A stretch of DNA of 58,425 nucleotides from Lutibacter sp. HS1-25 (GTDB taxonomy: Bacteria > Bacteroidota > Bacteroidia > Flavobacteriales > Flavobacteriaceae), in assembly GCF_004121075.1 (NCBI RefSeq), contig NZ_RHLN01000021.1, positions 1-58,425 of the forward strand. The letters run 5' to 3'. A program made the position numbers and the translations under genes. Position 1 is the stretch's first letter. Each line of letters starts with the position of its first letter. Of this stretch, positions 44,101 through 53,353 are shown piece by piece. The notes under the pieces were generated by a model that was given only the letters and a program-made list of their open reading frames with translations, did no database searches and had not been told where the DNA came from.

Positions 44101-45894
44101 TTATGATATAAAATCTATTGCACAATCCACTTCTAATAATTCAATTAACATTGAGCCTTTTTGTTCTATGTTTCCTATCTTAATTTCATTTAAAATAAAA
44201 TAATCTTCAATAGCTATTTTATTGCTTACTTGTGTTTTAGATAGAAAGTCTATAACTTCATTTAAAATGAAAGTTAAGTAGTATCGTAAATTTGAAGCAA
44301 TCAATTCATTGTTTGTATTTGTAGCAGCATCGTGTATAATTTCATTACGTAACCTATAAATTCTAGTAAAGTGAATTTGTAAGTTTTCTTTATGACGTTC
44401 TAAATATTTTTTTGCACTTGCAGATTTTCCAGATTTAAAAAACCAATACTCTAACTTCATAGCTCTATAAGCCAATAGAGGAAAGTCATTAATTAAATGT
44501 GTTGAAACATCTGTATAAAATTGTATATCCTTTAGGTATTCATTATCTGCAATTGTATATGTTGGCACTAACGACTTATGCGCAGTACTTAATTGAGAAA
44601 AAGATTTTTTAAAACTATGTACATTTCGTTTTACATAAGCTAATGAATGCGCATCTATAAAATGTGTTTTTAACCTTTCAATTGTACCATTGCTTTCATA
44701 ATTAGAAAACAAATATTCTAAACCTATCCAGTAGTTTATAAATTTATGTTCAACTTCAGTAGATTGATTTCCTAAGCGTAAATACCTGACAGCAGATTTG
44801 ATTTTTTCTTTTGTTTCATCTGCAATTTTATCATTGTTTAATATTACCGGTATTTTTTTAGTAAAAGTTACATAGTGATCTTGCTCTACAAGATATTTAC
44901 CATCTAAACTATTCATATTATTTTGGAAAGCACCTCTTTTAGGAGAACGTTGGTCAATTACCAATACTCTATTATGGATTTGTAAAAATTCATCGGACAA
45001 ACCTAAGTTAATTACATCTAAATATTCTGATAAATTTTTTCTAGCAATTATTAATGCAGATAGGTAGTCAAGTGCATCAACTTCATAATGTATGAATTTT
45101 CTGTTTGATGCTTTTGTATTGAATGCTTTTAATTCTTTTTTAGCAAAACCATTTAAAATTATATTATCAATGTTATCTGTAAGTAATATAGATTGAATTG
45201 TGATTGCAGAAATAGCTTCATATACTTTTTTTGTAGTATCAATTCTAAAAATTACATTATGTTTTGATTTACTTGGTGTAATACGAGCTTTGAAGTTTTT
45301 GAAATGGGTTTTGAATGCACTGTTATTATCAAGTGAATTTACAAATATTCCATACATTAACTTATATAAAAAGCCTTTTGAATATCCTTTATTAATTAGT
45401 TCACTTAATAAAAAGTTAAGAGAATTATCTATTTCGCATAAACCATTAAAAGAGGAATCATTATTTTTTATTAATTGCTCCAGACCATTTACAACATTTA
45501 TAAAATAATCTTTGTTGTTATTGAGTAATATTTCAATACTTGTAATTACTTTTTTGTAATTAAATTCGGTTAATTGTTCTAAAGATATTTTTAAGTATTC
45601 TTGTGAGATTGTATCAAATTTCAGGTAAGTAGGTGAACTGTTAAGTAATGTTAAAGCTTCATCAACTATTACTTTTGTGTCTTTTTTACTACCCTTTATT
45701 GTATGAAAATGTTTAATTCTTCCTTTATTATATTCGATTAGGCAGTACTTTAACTCTTCTAAAACTATTTTTGGATTGTTTAGCTTTATTCTATAAGAAT
45801 CAATACTACCCGCATATAGTAATTCAATTGACTTTTCAATGAAAAATCTTTGACAAATTGTTAACGTAGTATTTTTATGGCTTATTATTTGCAT
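44101..45894 (-). CDS. ApeA-like HEPN-domain protein embedded in the RM operon
   Basis: 597 residues. The C-terminal region has the HEPN signature: FINYWIGLEYLFSN, then YRLRNEIIHDAA, an Rx4-6H ribonuclease motif (Arg514 or Arg516 and His521). The N-terminal 400 residues are mostly helical with a mixed domain and no match I recognise. HEPN proteins such as ApeA, RnlA or anticodon nucleases cut RNA upon infection. It lies between hsdM and hsdS, its stop 2 bp before the hsdS start, like PrrC-type guardians of type I systems. Confidence 0.78.
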   Translation of the reverse strand: MQIISHKNTTLTICQRFFIEKSIELLYAGSIDSYRIKLNNPKIVLEELKYCLIEYNKGRIKHFHTIKGSKKDTKVIVDEALTLLNSSPTYLKFDTISQEYLKISLEQLTEFNYKKVITSIEILLNNNKDYFINVVNGLEQLIKNNDSSFNGLCEIDNSLNFLLSELINKGYSKGFLYKLMYGIFVNSLDNNSAFKTHFKNFKARITPSKSKHNVIFRIDTTKKVYEAISAITIQSILLTDNIDNIILNGFAKKELKAFNTKASNRKFIHYEVDALDYLSALIIARKNLSEYLDVINLGLSDEFLQIHNRVLVIDQRSPKRGAFQNNMNSLDGKYLVEQDHYVTFTKKIPVILNNDKIADETKEKIKSAVRYLRLGNQSTEVEHKFINYWIGLEYLFSNYESNGTIERLKTHFIDAHSLAYVKRNVHSFKKSFSQLSTAHKSLVPTYTIADNEYLKDIQFYTDVSTHLINDFPLLAYRAMKLEYWFFKSGKSASAKKYLERHKENLQIHFTRIYRLRNEIIHDAATNTNNELIASNLRYYLTFILNEVIDFLSKTQVSNKIAIEDYFILNEIKIGNIEQKGSMLIELLEVDCAIDFIS

Positions 45895-46057
45895 ATATAT
45901 TTAAAAGGGATTACTTTTGTAGAACATTAGACACGGATAAAAACATTAAGATAGAAAAGGAAGATAGGTGGTAATGGTACTGGATACAATTCCGCATTTC
46001 TTCGCTACTTCCTTAAATATTGAGGGAATCTCCAAAAGAGGTTCCCTTTTTTTTTGT
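45895..46057 (+). terminator. hsdM-HEPN spacer with a plus-strand terminator
   Basis: The spacer is 163 bp. GGGAATCTC (46024-46032) and GAGGTTCCC (46038-46046) form a 9-bp stem (one G-T pair) followed by nine T (46047-46055) on the plus strand, opposite to the surrounding genes. Either a small plus-strand RNA ends here or it is a relic. The minus side lacks a T-run after the stem. Confidence 0.6.
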
Positions 46058-48190
46058 CTATAATTCATCTTCTAATAATTTTAATTCATCTTCTAAGTCT
46101 TTTAAATCAGATGTAATCTTACTTAGACTCTTTAAATCTTCTGGTTTATAGAACACCTTATTAAAGTTAATTTCTACACCAATGGTATTGTCTATATAGC
46201 TAAATGGTTTTGTAATATATTTAGCCATAAAATTGGCAATGTTTTGTTGGTTATCTTCTTCATTAGGTGAATAGGGGATAATTTCATAATCTTTTTCATA
46301 ATCCGGGGTTAATTCAACAGTAATTAAAATAAATGCTTCTTTTGTTTTTGTAGGTTTTTTAAATGAAGATTTGATAACTATTTTACCACAGCCCATTTCG
46401 ACTGCGCACAATGTACCAGTTTTAGAGTCTTTTGTTTGTTTAATAATGGTTTCTTTATCAGCATCAAAATAATATGTTTCTTTAACTGTAGTTACTTTTA
46501 AATCAGTTTCTTTATAATCTAAACTATTTACTAATGGGCTCAAATATTCCGTATAATACTGAAATAAGGAATTGTATTTGGTAGCATCAAAGGTTGTGAT
46601 TTCAAAATCTGTTAGTTCTACCACTTCGACAGGCTCAGTGTGACAATCTTCAAGTACCTGCGTAATTTTAGTTGGATTGAGCTTTATAGATTTAGCTCTG
46701 GTTTCCTCACCATCTTTATTTTTTTTAACAGGTAACACACTTTCTAATGTTTTTCCATTTTCATCAACATTGGTCAACATAATGGCTTGTTTGTTAAAAT
46801 AGAAATGCCATTTGTCAAATACTTTAGCGTATTCGGAATCTTCAAAATTGGTTAAAGCATCAATAATGGTTTTTCGGTTATTTAATACCATTTCTTTACG
46901 CTTTTTCCCTTTGCTCTTTTTTAAAGGTTCAAAGAAATCACTACCATTAATTAAGATTACTTTGTCTTTACGTTCTGCAGCCTTGTTTTTATTAAATACC
47001 CATAAATAAGTGTAAATACCAGTATTGAAAAATTCATCGGTAGGCATTTGTATAATGGCTTCTACAATATCTTCATCAAAAAAGTATTTACGAATATTGC
47101 TTTCACCACTACCAGCATCACCACTAAATAATGTAGAACCGTTATGAACAACAACTGCCAATCCTTTATTTTCATCTAATTGAGAAATGATGTGTTGTGT
47201 AAATAAAAATTGCCCATCGGAAATAGAGGGTAAGGCTTTGAAACGCTCCGTTGTATCATTTTCAATATCCTTTTTATAACCTTTCCAATCTACCCCATAA
47301 GGCGGATTTGCTACGACTATATCAAATTTTCGTTCAATAAAAGAAATATTGGTAAGTGTATTACCATAACGAATATCGGAATCTTTACGGAAACGACTTT
47401 CAATTTTTGCCAATGCATATAAGCTATCACTCCAATCTTCACCGTAGGTTTTTGTTGGTCTGTTGTATTTTTCTTGTATTTTATCTTCAACACCAAACAA
47501 CAAGTTACCACCACCACAAGTAGGATCGTAGATTGTTAAAAATTCTCCATTATTATCAATTTTAGATAAAATGATTTCAGAAATTAAAGCAATAATATCA
47601 TCAGGTGTATACTGTTCTCCAGCAGTTTCAGCAGAAATATCAGCCCATTTACGTTTTATGTGTTCTTCTAATGTTGTTATTTCAGAATTGTTAAATGGTG
47701 CTAAATCTATTTCACTCCATTTTTTTACAGAGTCAAATAAAATATCTTTTTTACGTAGTTGCCCACTAACTCCTGAAATATCAAGGTATTTTTCTTCTGT
47801 GTTACCTCTGTCAACACCTAATAATTCTTTTGTTTCACTATCAAATGCTTTTAAATATGCATCAAAATCGTTGTCAAATGTTTTATCATTTAAACAGATT
47901 TCGGCTAATGTTTTATTATGTCTAACTACTAAATCATTATAGCCAATGTTATCATCCTTAAATTCTGAAATAAAATCTTCTAATTGAGTTTTATCAATTT
48001 CTTTTAAATTGGTAACGCTAAAATCTTTTAAAAGTTCATCACAACGTCTTAAAAGTCTACTTTCCAACATCATCATTGCAAAGTAAGGCATCATATATTT
48101 TGGGAAATCTGACTGTTTAATACCTGCACCAATTAGAAGGTCGGCAGTAGACCATACTTTAGATTCGTATTGTAGAATGTTTTGACTCAT
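46058..48190 (-). CDS. hsdM: Type I DNA methyltransferase subunit M
   Basis: 710 residues. N6-adenine methylase motif I DPTCGGGNLL (222-231) binds SAM and motif IV NPPY (295-298) is the catalytic loop; QYTP (193-196) is the usual HsdM mark. The C-terminal domain contacts HsdS. Residues 516-524 read CHTEPVEVV, encoded by an interspersed REP-like element inserted in frame between the methylase core and the C-terminal part. The frame remains open, so the protein is probably still active. First gene of the operon. Confidence 0.96.
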   Translation of the reverse strand: MSQNILQYESKVWSTADLLIGAGIKQSDFPKYMMPYFAMMMLESRLLRRCDELLKDFSVTNLKEIDKTQLEDFISEFKDDNIGYNDLVVRHNKTLAEICLNDKTFDNDFDAYLKAFDSETKELLGVDRGNTEEKYLDISGVSGQLRKKDILFDSVKKWSEIDLAPFNNSEITTLEEHIKRKWADISAETAGEQYTPDDIIALISEIILSKIDNNGEFLTIYDPTCGGGNLLFGVEDKIQEKYNRPTKTYGEDWSDSLYALAKIESRFRKDSDIRYGNTLTNISFIERKFDIVVANPPYGVDWKGYKKDIENDTTERFKALPSISDGQFLFTQHIISQLDENKGLAVVVHNGSTLFSGDAGSGESNIRKYFFDEDIVEAIIQMPTDEFFNTGIYTYLWVFNKNKAAERKDKVILINGSDFFEPLKKSKGKKRKEMVLNNRKTIIDALTNFEDSEYAKVFDKWHFYFNKQAIMLTNVDENGKTLESVLPVKKNKDGEETRAKSIKLNPTKITQVLEDCHTEPVEVVELTDFEITTFDATKYNSLFQYYTEYLSPLVNSLDYKETDLKVTTVKETYYFDADKETIIKQTKDSKTGTLCAVEMGCGKIVIKSSFKKPTKTKEAFILITVELTPDYEKDYEIIPYSPNEEDNQQNIANFMAKYITKPFSYIDNTIGVEINFNKVFYKPEDLKSLSKITSDLKDLEDELKLLEDEL
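46619..46648. repeat. REP-like element inserted in hsdM
   Basis: ACTTCGACAGGCTCAGTGTG then ACAATC, the same repeat class as 30437 and 33080. Translated on the minus strand as CHTEPVEV. Confidence 0.8.
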
Positions 48191-48597
48191 AAGTTGTATT
48201 CAATAATATTTTACTATCAATAATTAGAGATAGTATTTGTTATTTTATAAAATTTATTTTGAATGTGTTGTAACTTCATAGCAATTGTTATTACAAATTG
48301 TAAATTTTTAATAAAGCTACTAAAGTAATAAAAAGCAGGGAAGAAATAAAGAAAAATAGGGTAAAATGGTGAGCCCCCATTAATCCCCCAAAGGAGGAGA
48401 TAGTTGTTGTCTCTCGACTCCGCTCGAGATGACATTGGTTATTGGTTTTTGGCTGTTTGCGATTTTTTAAATAGGTTTTGTTAATCCTTAATTTATAGCT
48501 TGTTAAGGGGTTTGAGGAAGCCCCCTAACCCCCAAAGGGGGAGATAGTTGTTGGGTTTTTTTAAGGTAGTTGAGGAGTTTAAGGAAACTAGGGAAAC
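48191..48597. other. 407-bp spacer with interspersed repeats
   Basis: No gene. A 25-bp direct repeat with one mismatch, CCCCCAAAGGRGGAGATAGT then TGTTG, lies at 48385-48409 and 48529-48553. Between them a small hairpin TCTCGA/TCGAGA (48411-48429) is part of a TGACA-ending REP-like unit. TTGAGGAGTTTAAGGAA near 48571 recurs at about 26158. Confidence 0.7.
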
Positions 48598-49290
48598 CTA
48601 ACTATTTACCACTTGGTTGATTTTATCCATAATCATACTGAACCTTTTATCTTGGGTTTCATAGAATAAGTTACCCAAAATAGCTTCCTGTATTTCACTA
48701 GATGCTAATATATTACGAAATTCATTTATTAAGCACTCTTTTACATTTTGGTCTTCTTCGTTGATAAGAATTTGATGCCAGTCTGTTCGATTGTCTATAA
48801 TATAGATTATATCTTCTAAATCGTGGCTAAATCGTGGGTCATCACCGCCACGGTCGTGAAATGCTACAAATTTACTAGCTAAAAAGAAAGTTAGTGGCAT
48901 AATTTGAATTGTTATGTTGTTTACTTTAATTTTCTCTAGTCTTTCAAAACCTTTTTCAAACCAAGGGTTTGCTGGAGCCCAAGCAATTGGTTTTGTAGCC
49001 ATTACATCTACCAATATATCTTCTAATTTGAACCGACAAATAACATCTAAATCTGCTGACTGCTTAAATCCTTTTTCTAAAAGTTGTTCTCTTATATTTT
49101 CTAATTCTACAAAAGAAGCCACTTTGATGCTAATATCAATATCTTTTGTAGGTCTGACATCTTCTGCCGCAGGGTCATTTATATAAAGACTAACTATTGC
49201 ACCACCAACATAGATTACTTTTTCATTTAGTTCACCTAATGCATTTGCAACTCTTTCAATAATTATATTGTTTATTTGCGTGTTTTTCAT
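48598..49290 (-). CDS. Nucleotidyltransferase-like protein (AbiEii/MNT type)
   Basis: 230 residues. EKVIYVGGAIVSLYINDP then RPTKDIDISIKV is the nucleotidyltransferase GG...DxD core, and DLDVICRFKLEDILVDVMAT gives the third acidic residue. A long loop includes WAPANPWFEKGFERLEK. It lies 11 bp downstream of a winged-helix gene on the same strand. The pair looks like a toxin-antitoxin unit, analogous to but distinct from AbiE. Toxicity is inferred. Confidence 0.82.
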   Translation of the reverse strand: MKNTQINNIIIERVANALGELNEKVIYVGGAIVSLYINDPAAEDVRPTKDIDISIKVASFVELENIREQLLEKGFKQSADLDVICRFKLEDILVDVMATKPIAWAPANPWFEKGFERLEKIKVNNITIQIMPLTFFLASKFVAFHDRGGDDPRFSHDLEDIIYIIDNRTDWHQILINEEDQNVKECLINEFRNILASSEIQEAILGNLFYETQDKRFSMIMDKINQVVNS

Positions 49291-49301
49291 TAATTATATA
49301 T

Positions 49302-49814
49302 TTATTGAATTCTGTTTTTAAGCTCCTTAATAGCCAAATTTTGTTCTCTTGTGTTACCAATTCTTACAGCATCTAGCAAAGCTAATAATTCATATAATTT
49401 ATGGTCTTCTAGACTTGCTTTAGGTACATTAGGGTGTAAAGGTTCAATAGTAAACCCTCTGGAATCACCATCAGCATAAGGCCATACGTAGTTTTGATCA
49501 CTTTGTATTTCAAATGATAGAGGAGGAGCACTATGTGCTGTTTTTATTCCTCTAACCATTGCCCCAGGCTTTTGAGGATACACATATTTTAATCCGTGAA
49601 TGATAAAATCCAACAAAGCTGATTTGAATACTCTTCTTTTGTCATTCGTTATTAATCCTGCCCATACACTTCTGTTTAGTGATTCGCTAACCTCACTTGA
49701 GCTAATATGTAATTTGTTTGCGATGTCTTTCATTAACCAATTATCATTGTCAGTTGCGATTATTTTTAATAGAATAACCACATCATGAGGTCTCATTCCG
49801 TTATGTTTTTTCAT
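49302..49814 (-). CDS. Winged-helix antitoxin-like protein
   Basis: 170 residues. The N-terminal winged helix is VVILLKIIATDNDNWLMKDI then ANKLHISSSEVSESLNRSV, a MarR-like arrangement. A C-terminal region (PQKPGAMVRGIKTAHSAPPL, YVWPYADGDSRGFTIEPLHP) is typical of a family I know only as hypothetical. Likely DNA-binding antitoxin for the downstream nucleotidyltransferase. Confidence 0.75.
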   Translation of the reverse strand: MKKHNGMRPHDVVILLKIIATDNDNWLMKDIANKLHISSSEVSESLNRSVWAGLITNDKRRVFKSALLDFIIHGLKYVYPQKPGAMVRGIKTAHSAPPLSFEIQSDQNYVWPYADGDSRGFTIEPLHPNVPKASLEDHKLYELLALLDAVRIGNTREQNLAIKELKNRIQ

Positions 49815-49933
49815 GACACATATATTTTTTTAAGTATGCTGCTTAATAAATTCGTAATTCGCGATTCGCGATATGCAAATATAATAAAAAACAATCATAA
49901 CCAAAAGAAAGGAAAAAATAGGTGGTATGACAC

Positions 49934-51709
49934 CTATTTTTCCTCAGTTTCCTTAGCTTCCTCAATGCTGTTGTTTAAGTATTTTCCGTGATTGTCTCTA
50001 TGTATTAAGCCTGCTTTTACAAATTTGGTGATGTAGCCTTCGGCAGTTTTATGAGGAATACTAAGGGTTGTTGCAGTATCTAAATAATCTTGACGAGAAA
50101 ATTGCCTTGGTAAACTTTCTAAAAAACGTTCTTTTCTATTGCTGCGTGTTGGTAGTTTGGTGTCGGCTGGCAATGCGTTAAAAACCTGGCTACTGTGTTG
50201 AATTAAAATAGTAATCATTGCCATTGTATTGTTAAAATCTACCTCTTCGCATTCTCTTTTAGGGTTTACATCGCCATCTTCCATAATACGCAGGGCGGTA
50301 AATAGCATTGCAATGCGGTAGGCTATTATTCCCATTCTTCTAACGGTTGCAATATAATCTTCGGTTTGAATGCTGAGGTATTTTGTTTGAATTTTAGAAA
50401 AATAATCGTTGAACTGCATTTGTTGTTGTACTGAAAATGTTACTTGAATAGGAGGGTTGCTTTTTAAGGTTTTGTAAAAGCCTAAAAACTCTGTTCCCAA
50501 TGCGTTGTAATATTCATCCAATCCGTTTTCGGTTTGCACTTCAAACACATTTTTCCAAATAGGCGTGATGTTCATATAGTAAAATATGAAGCGGCTAAAT
50601 AAACCATTTTCAGCGTTTGGAATTAATGCTGATACTTGTTTTGGGGTTCCAGATAATACGGTAGACAAACAAGGGTTTTCAATATCGACATACTCACGGT
50701 CGGTTCTACGGTAATAGCTGATTGTTTCGTGGTGAAATGCTTTACGGAAACCATCGCTATAATTGCCGTAATCGCTTTTAAATGCCTGTGCCAATGTATC
50801 ACCTTCAGTTTCAAAAATTAATCCTTTGCCTTCATTGTCGGATAATAATTGAAATACACCCGTAGTACTGTTGTTAGCAGGAATAAACAACATTTTTTCG
50901 GGTGGTTTTGTAGGTTTTTCGGTATCAGGGGTTTTGTTTTTAGTCATATTGTAGGCTGCATTTTCGGCATCGAATTGCTTTTTTAACAATGAAGCTTGTT
51001 CACGCATATCTTTATGAATAGGAGTGACCAAATTTTTACACTGCGTTAATCGTCCTTTTCCTGCGGAAGCTGGTGCAGTTACAAATAAAAATAGGTTGGT
51101 AAACACTTTTTTACCATCGTAAATACCATATAATTTAGGGAAACAAGCACTTAAAGTTGTTAAAGCGCCCAATAACATTGTATCGCTTTCTTCGGGGCTT
51201 GTGGTTGGTTTTACAACTTGTTGTAAAAAATGTGGCAAAGTAGCTAGTATTGAGGTTGGAAAAGTTGGCAGTTTTTTTACTGATTTTTCTTCCATAATAT
51301 TTTCAAGCATTTGCGGTTGCGGTTCATTTTTTACAACAGTTATTCCTGCTTGTTTTGCTAAGAAATAAAACGTTGCAATGGTAATGCCTGAACCTTTTGC
51401 AGCCAAACATTTGTTGAATTGTTCATCGCATTCTTTTGAATTATAGCTGCTGTTAAACTTGCTGATGCTGTGAAAATAGTTTCTTCCAGTTTCCCCATAT
51501 TCTTCGGCAAAAGCAAAGCCAAGATCACGCCAATTGGCATAACCGCAGGTGATGTCTATTGCGTTTTGTTCAATGGCTGCTATGTAGGTTTCAATATTAT
51601 TAGCAACTACCGTATGAACGGTAGCTGCTGTTTTTTGAATGGTTTTTTTAGGAACTTCATTTGTTGGAGTTTTTAACCATTCGTTTGGATTGAATATTTT
51701 CTTTTTCAT
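49934..51709 (-). CDS. DUF3987 helicase-like protein with PriCT-type N-terminus
   Basis: 591 residues. The N-terminal 130 residues have a PriCT-2-like domain (DITCGYANWRDLGFAFAEEY). The DUF3987 core has a degenerate P-loop (LFVTAPASAGKGRLTQCKNL), an acidic FETEGDTLAQAFKS segment and an arginine-finger-like SRFIFY. A C-terminal winged helix ends the protein. It is probably the replication helicase of the element and works with the upstream primase-like protein, whose gene overlaps it by 4 bp. Confidence 0.9.
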   Translation of the reverse strand: MKKKIFNPNEWLKTPTNEVPKKTIQKTAATVHTVVANNIETYIAAIEQNAIDITCGYANWRDLGFAFAEEYGETGRNYFHSISKFNSSYNSKECDEQFNKCLAAKGSGITIATFYFLAKQAGITVVKNEPQPQMLENIMEEKSVKKLPTFPTSILATLPHFLQQVVKPTTSPEESDTMLLGALTTLSACFPKLYGIYDGKKVFTNLFLFVTAPASAGKGRLTQCKNLVTPIHKDMREQASLLKKQFDAENAAYNMTKNKTPDTEKPTKPPEKMLFIPANNSTTGVFQLLSDNEGKGLIFETEGDTLAQAFKSDYGNYSDGFRKAFHHETISYYRRTDREYVDIENPCLSTVLSGTPKQVSALIPNAENGLFSRFIFYYMNITPIWKNVFEVQTENGLDEYYNALGTEFLGFYKTLKSNPPIQVTFSVQQQMQFNDYFSKIQTKYLSIQTEDYIATVRRMGIIAYRIAMLFTALRIMEDGDVNPKRECEEVDFNNTMAMITILIQHSSQVFNALPADTKLPTRSNRKERFLESLPRQFSRQDYLDTATTLSIPHKTAEGYITKFVKAGLIHRDNHGKYLNNSIEEAKETEEK

Positions 51710-52617
51710 ACAATGCTATGTTTTTTGTGAAGAAATGCCGTAGGGTCGTGCGATAAGAAACAAGCTCTTGAAATATCTTTGCCCGATTGGTCAACTTCTA
51801 ATTTATATTTTTGCTGTAGATAATTTGAAACAGCTTTGAAAAACTCTTGGTGTGTGGCTTGCGACAGGTCTATTTTAATCACCCATTTTAAACCATCACC
51901 AGAGGGAGAAGTAAACAATAGTTCTGTTTCAAAATATTCATCTTCCAATAATTGCTTTTTAACTTCATTTAAATTTGGTAAATGGTCAAAATCAATGGTG
52001 ATTAAGGACGAATGTTTTATTAAATTATTGTCGTTTCTACGTTCAAATTCACCCGAAAAAGTAACGTAATCAAAGTTGTTGGCTTTGAATTTTCGCTTTT
52101 CTTTAAGGTCTTGAATCTCTCTTAAACTGGCTGTTGTGTTTTTGTATTTGTCGCTTGTTATAAGTGAATGTATCTCGTGTAATTTGAGCGTTTTGAATGG
52201 AAATACATTGCGAATAGGCGCTTTGTAAAAGCTGCACAGCGCATACCAGGTATCATCGGGTTTGTCGAACCAATTTTGGTCGGTTTTTTCTTCAACAATT
52301 GATCTAAGATTTAATACTTCAATAATTTTATTTAAAAGTTCATTTTCTGAATTGGATTTAAAATATAATTGAGCAAAATCGAATACATCACCTTCAAAAT
52401 TTTTGAGGTCTAAATCTTTGTGAACAGCGAAGCTATTTACCACATAAATAGCTAAGGTTTTCTTATTGTTATTGAACGGATTGCGTGTTAACCTGCAGTT
52501 CTTACCCGAAAGGGTAAGGACTGTTTCATCAGGGTAATACTGGCGTAACACGTAGGCGTAAATGTTTAGGCCGTTGTGTGTTTTATCGAGTATTTTATTT
52601 TTAATTTCTTCCATCAC
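51706..52617 (-). CDS. BT4734/VirE N-domain primase-like protein
   Basis: 303 residues (ATG at 52617 or 52614). The N-terminal 100 residues are a zinc-less CHC2-like fold (LTLSGKNCRLTRNPFNNNKK). The second half matches the BT4734/BF3469 domain: SSLITIDFDHLPNLNEVKKQ and TSPSGDGLKWVIKIDLSQAT, including the SGDGxK metal-site motif of archaeo-eukaryotic primases. It overlaps the DUF3987 gene and the excisionase gene, so the three are one operon. Likely primes replication of the excised element. Confidence 0.85.
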   Translation of the reverse strand: MMEEIKNKILDKTHNGLNIYAYVLRQYYPDETVLTLSGKNCRLTRNPFNNNKKTLAIYVVNSFAVHKDLDLKNFEGDVFDFAQLYFKSNSENELLNKIIEVLNLRSIVEEKTDQNWFDKPDDTWYALCSFYKAPIRNVFPFKTLKLHEIHSLITSDKYKNTTASLREIQDLKEKRKFKANNFDYVTFSGEFERRNDNNLIKHSSLITIDFDHLPNLNEVKKQLLEDEYFETELLFTSPSGDGLKWVIKIDLSQATHQEFFKAVSNYLQQKYKLEVDQSGKDISRACFLSHDPTAFLHKKHSIV

Positions 52618-52897
52618 ATTTGTAATTTTGGTTGTAATAATTACTTTGTAATATTTCTTCTATATCAGAAACCTTGTAATAAAATGTTCCGCCCACTTTG
52701 CTGTATGGTAATGTTCCATTGTCTCGAAATGTTTGTAATGTTCGAGTACTTATGTGTAAGGTTCTCATTACATCTTGATTGTCTAACCAAGTATCTTTCA
52801 ATCTTTCGGCTCTCGATTGTTTGATTAATTCGATGTATACCTTCAATTCTTTAATTTCCTGAGAGAGTGCCAGGATTAAATCTGTGATTTCAATCAT
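52601..52897 (-). CDS. Excisionase-type HTH protein 1
   Basis: 98 residues. WLDNQDVMRTLHISTRTLQT then FRDNGTLPYSKVGGTFYY is the MerR/Xis-like helix-turn-helix used by Bacteroidota elements. Its start overlaps the stop of the preceding HTH gene by 4 bp. It probably directs excision or controls the replication genes. Confidence 0.88.
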   Translation of the reverse strand: MIEITDLILALSQEIKELKVYIELIKQSRAERLKDTWLDNQDVMRTLHISTRTLQTFRDNGTLPYSKVGGTFYYKVSDIEEILQSNYYNQNYKCDGRN

Positions 52898-53196
52898 AAC
52901 TTTACACGTCCTTTAGAGATTAAATAATCAGCAGCTTTTTGTTCTATTTCATCTTGAGAATCCATACGGTTGCGCAGCAGCCATTGGTCTAATTCTTGAC
53001 GTTGGAAATAGAGTTTTTTGCCATTCGGTTTATAGTGTGGAATGGCTCCCGTACTTGTTAATTTGTACAAGTGCGAATGAGATAATTCTAAATACGTGCA
53101 AGTTTCGTTAAAGTTTAATACTTGCTTTTGCATCGCTTGCTGTAATTGCAGCATTTTTTCGATGCGGTCTAATTGTGATAAAACATTATCGTTCAT
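52894..53196 (-). CDS. Excisionase-type HTH protein 2
   Basis: 100 residues. FNETCTYLELSHSHLYKLTS then TGAIPHYKPNGKKLYFQRQE is an excisionase/AlpA-like helix-turn-helix; a coiled coil precedes it. First gene of the operon running to DUF3987. Two perfect palindromes lie 28-61 bp upstream, likely operators. Confidence 0.88.
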   Translation of the reverse strand: MNDNVLSQLDRIEKMLQLQQAMQKQVLNFNETCTYLELSHSHLYKLTSTGAIPHYKPNGKKLYFQRQELDQWLLRNRMDSQDEIEQKAADYLISKGRVKL

Positions 53197-53223
53197 CTTT
53201 TTTAAAGATTAAATTAAAAATGA

Positions 53224-53257
53224 ACGTTTGGCCAAACGTATCAATGATAATCATTGA
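53224..53257. promoter_or_regulatory. Two adjacent palindromes upstream of the excisionase operon
   Basis: ACGTTTGGCCAAACGT (53224-53239) is a perfect 16-bp palindrome; TCAATGATAATCATTGA (53241-53257) is a perfect inverted repeat with one central base. Both lie just upstream of the ATG at 53196. Confidence 0.6.
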
Positions 53258-53318
53258 CAAGGCAAATATTTAAAAATTAAGACATTAAAAGAGTAAGAGT
53301 GTTTTGTGGTAGTAAGGT

Positions 53319-53353
53319 AACAGTAAGATTTATTACTAATCTTACTGTTTTTT
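53319..53353. terminator. Hairpin between the integrase operon and excisionase operon
   Basis: Perfect 12-bp stem AACAGTAAGATT (53319-53330) with AATCTTACTGTT (53338-53349), 7-nt loop. The T-run lies on the plus side; on the minus side, where the operon ends, there is no long T-run. Confidence 0.6.

Noticed and set aside
47317..47942. Alternative frames inside hsdM
   Set aside because: They overlap the methylase core motifs in other frames and are shadows of the real gene.
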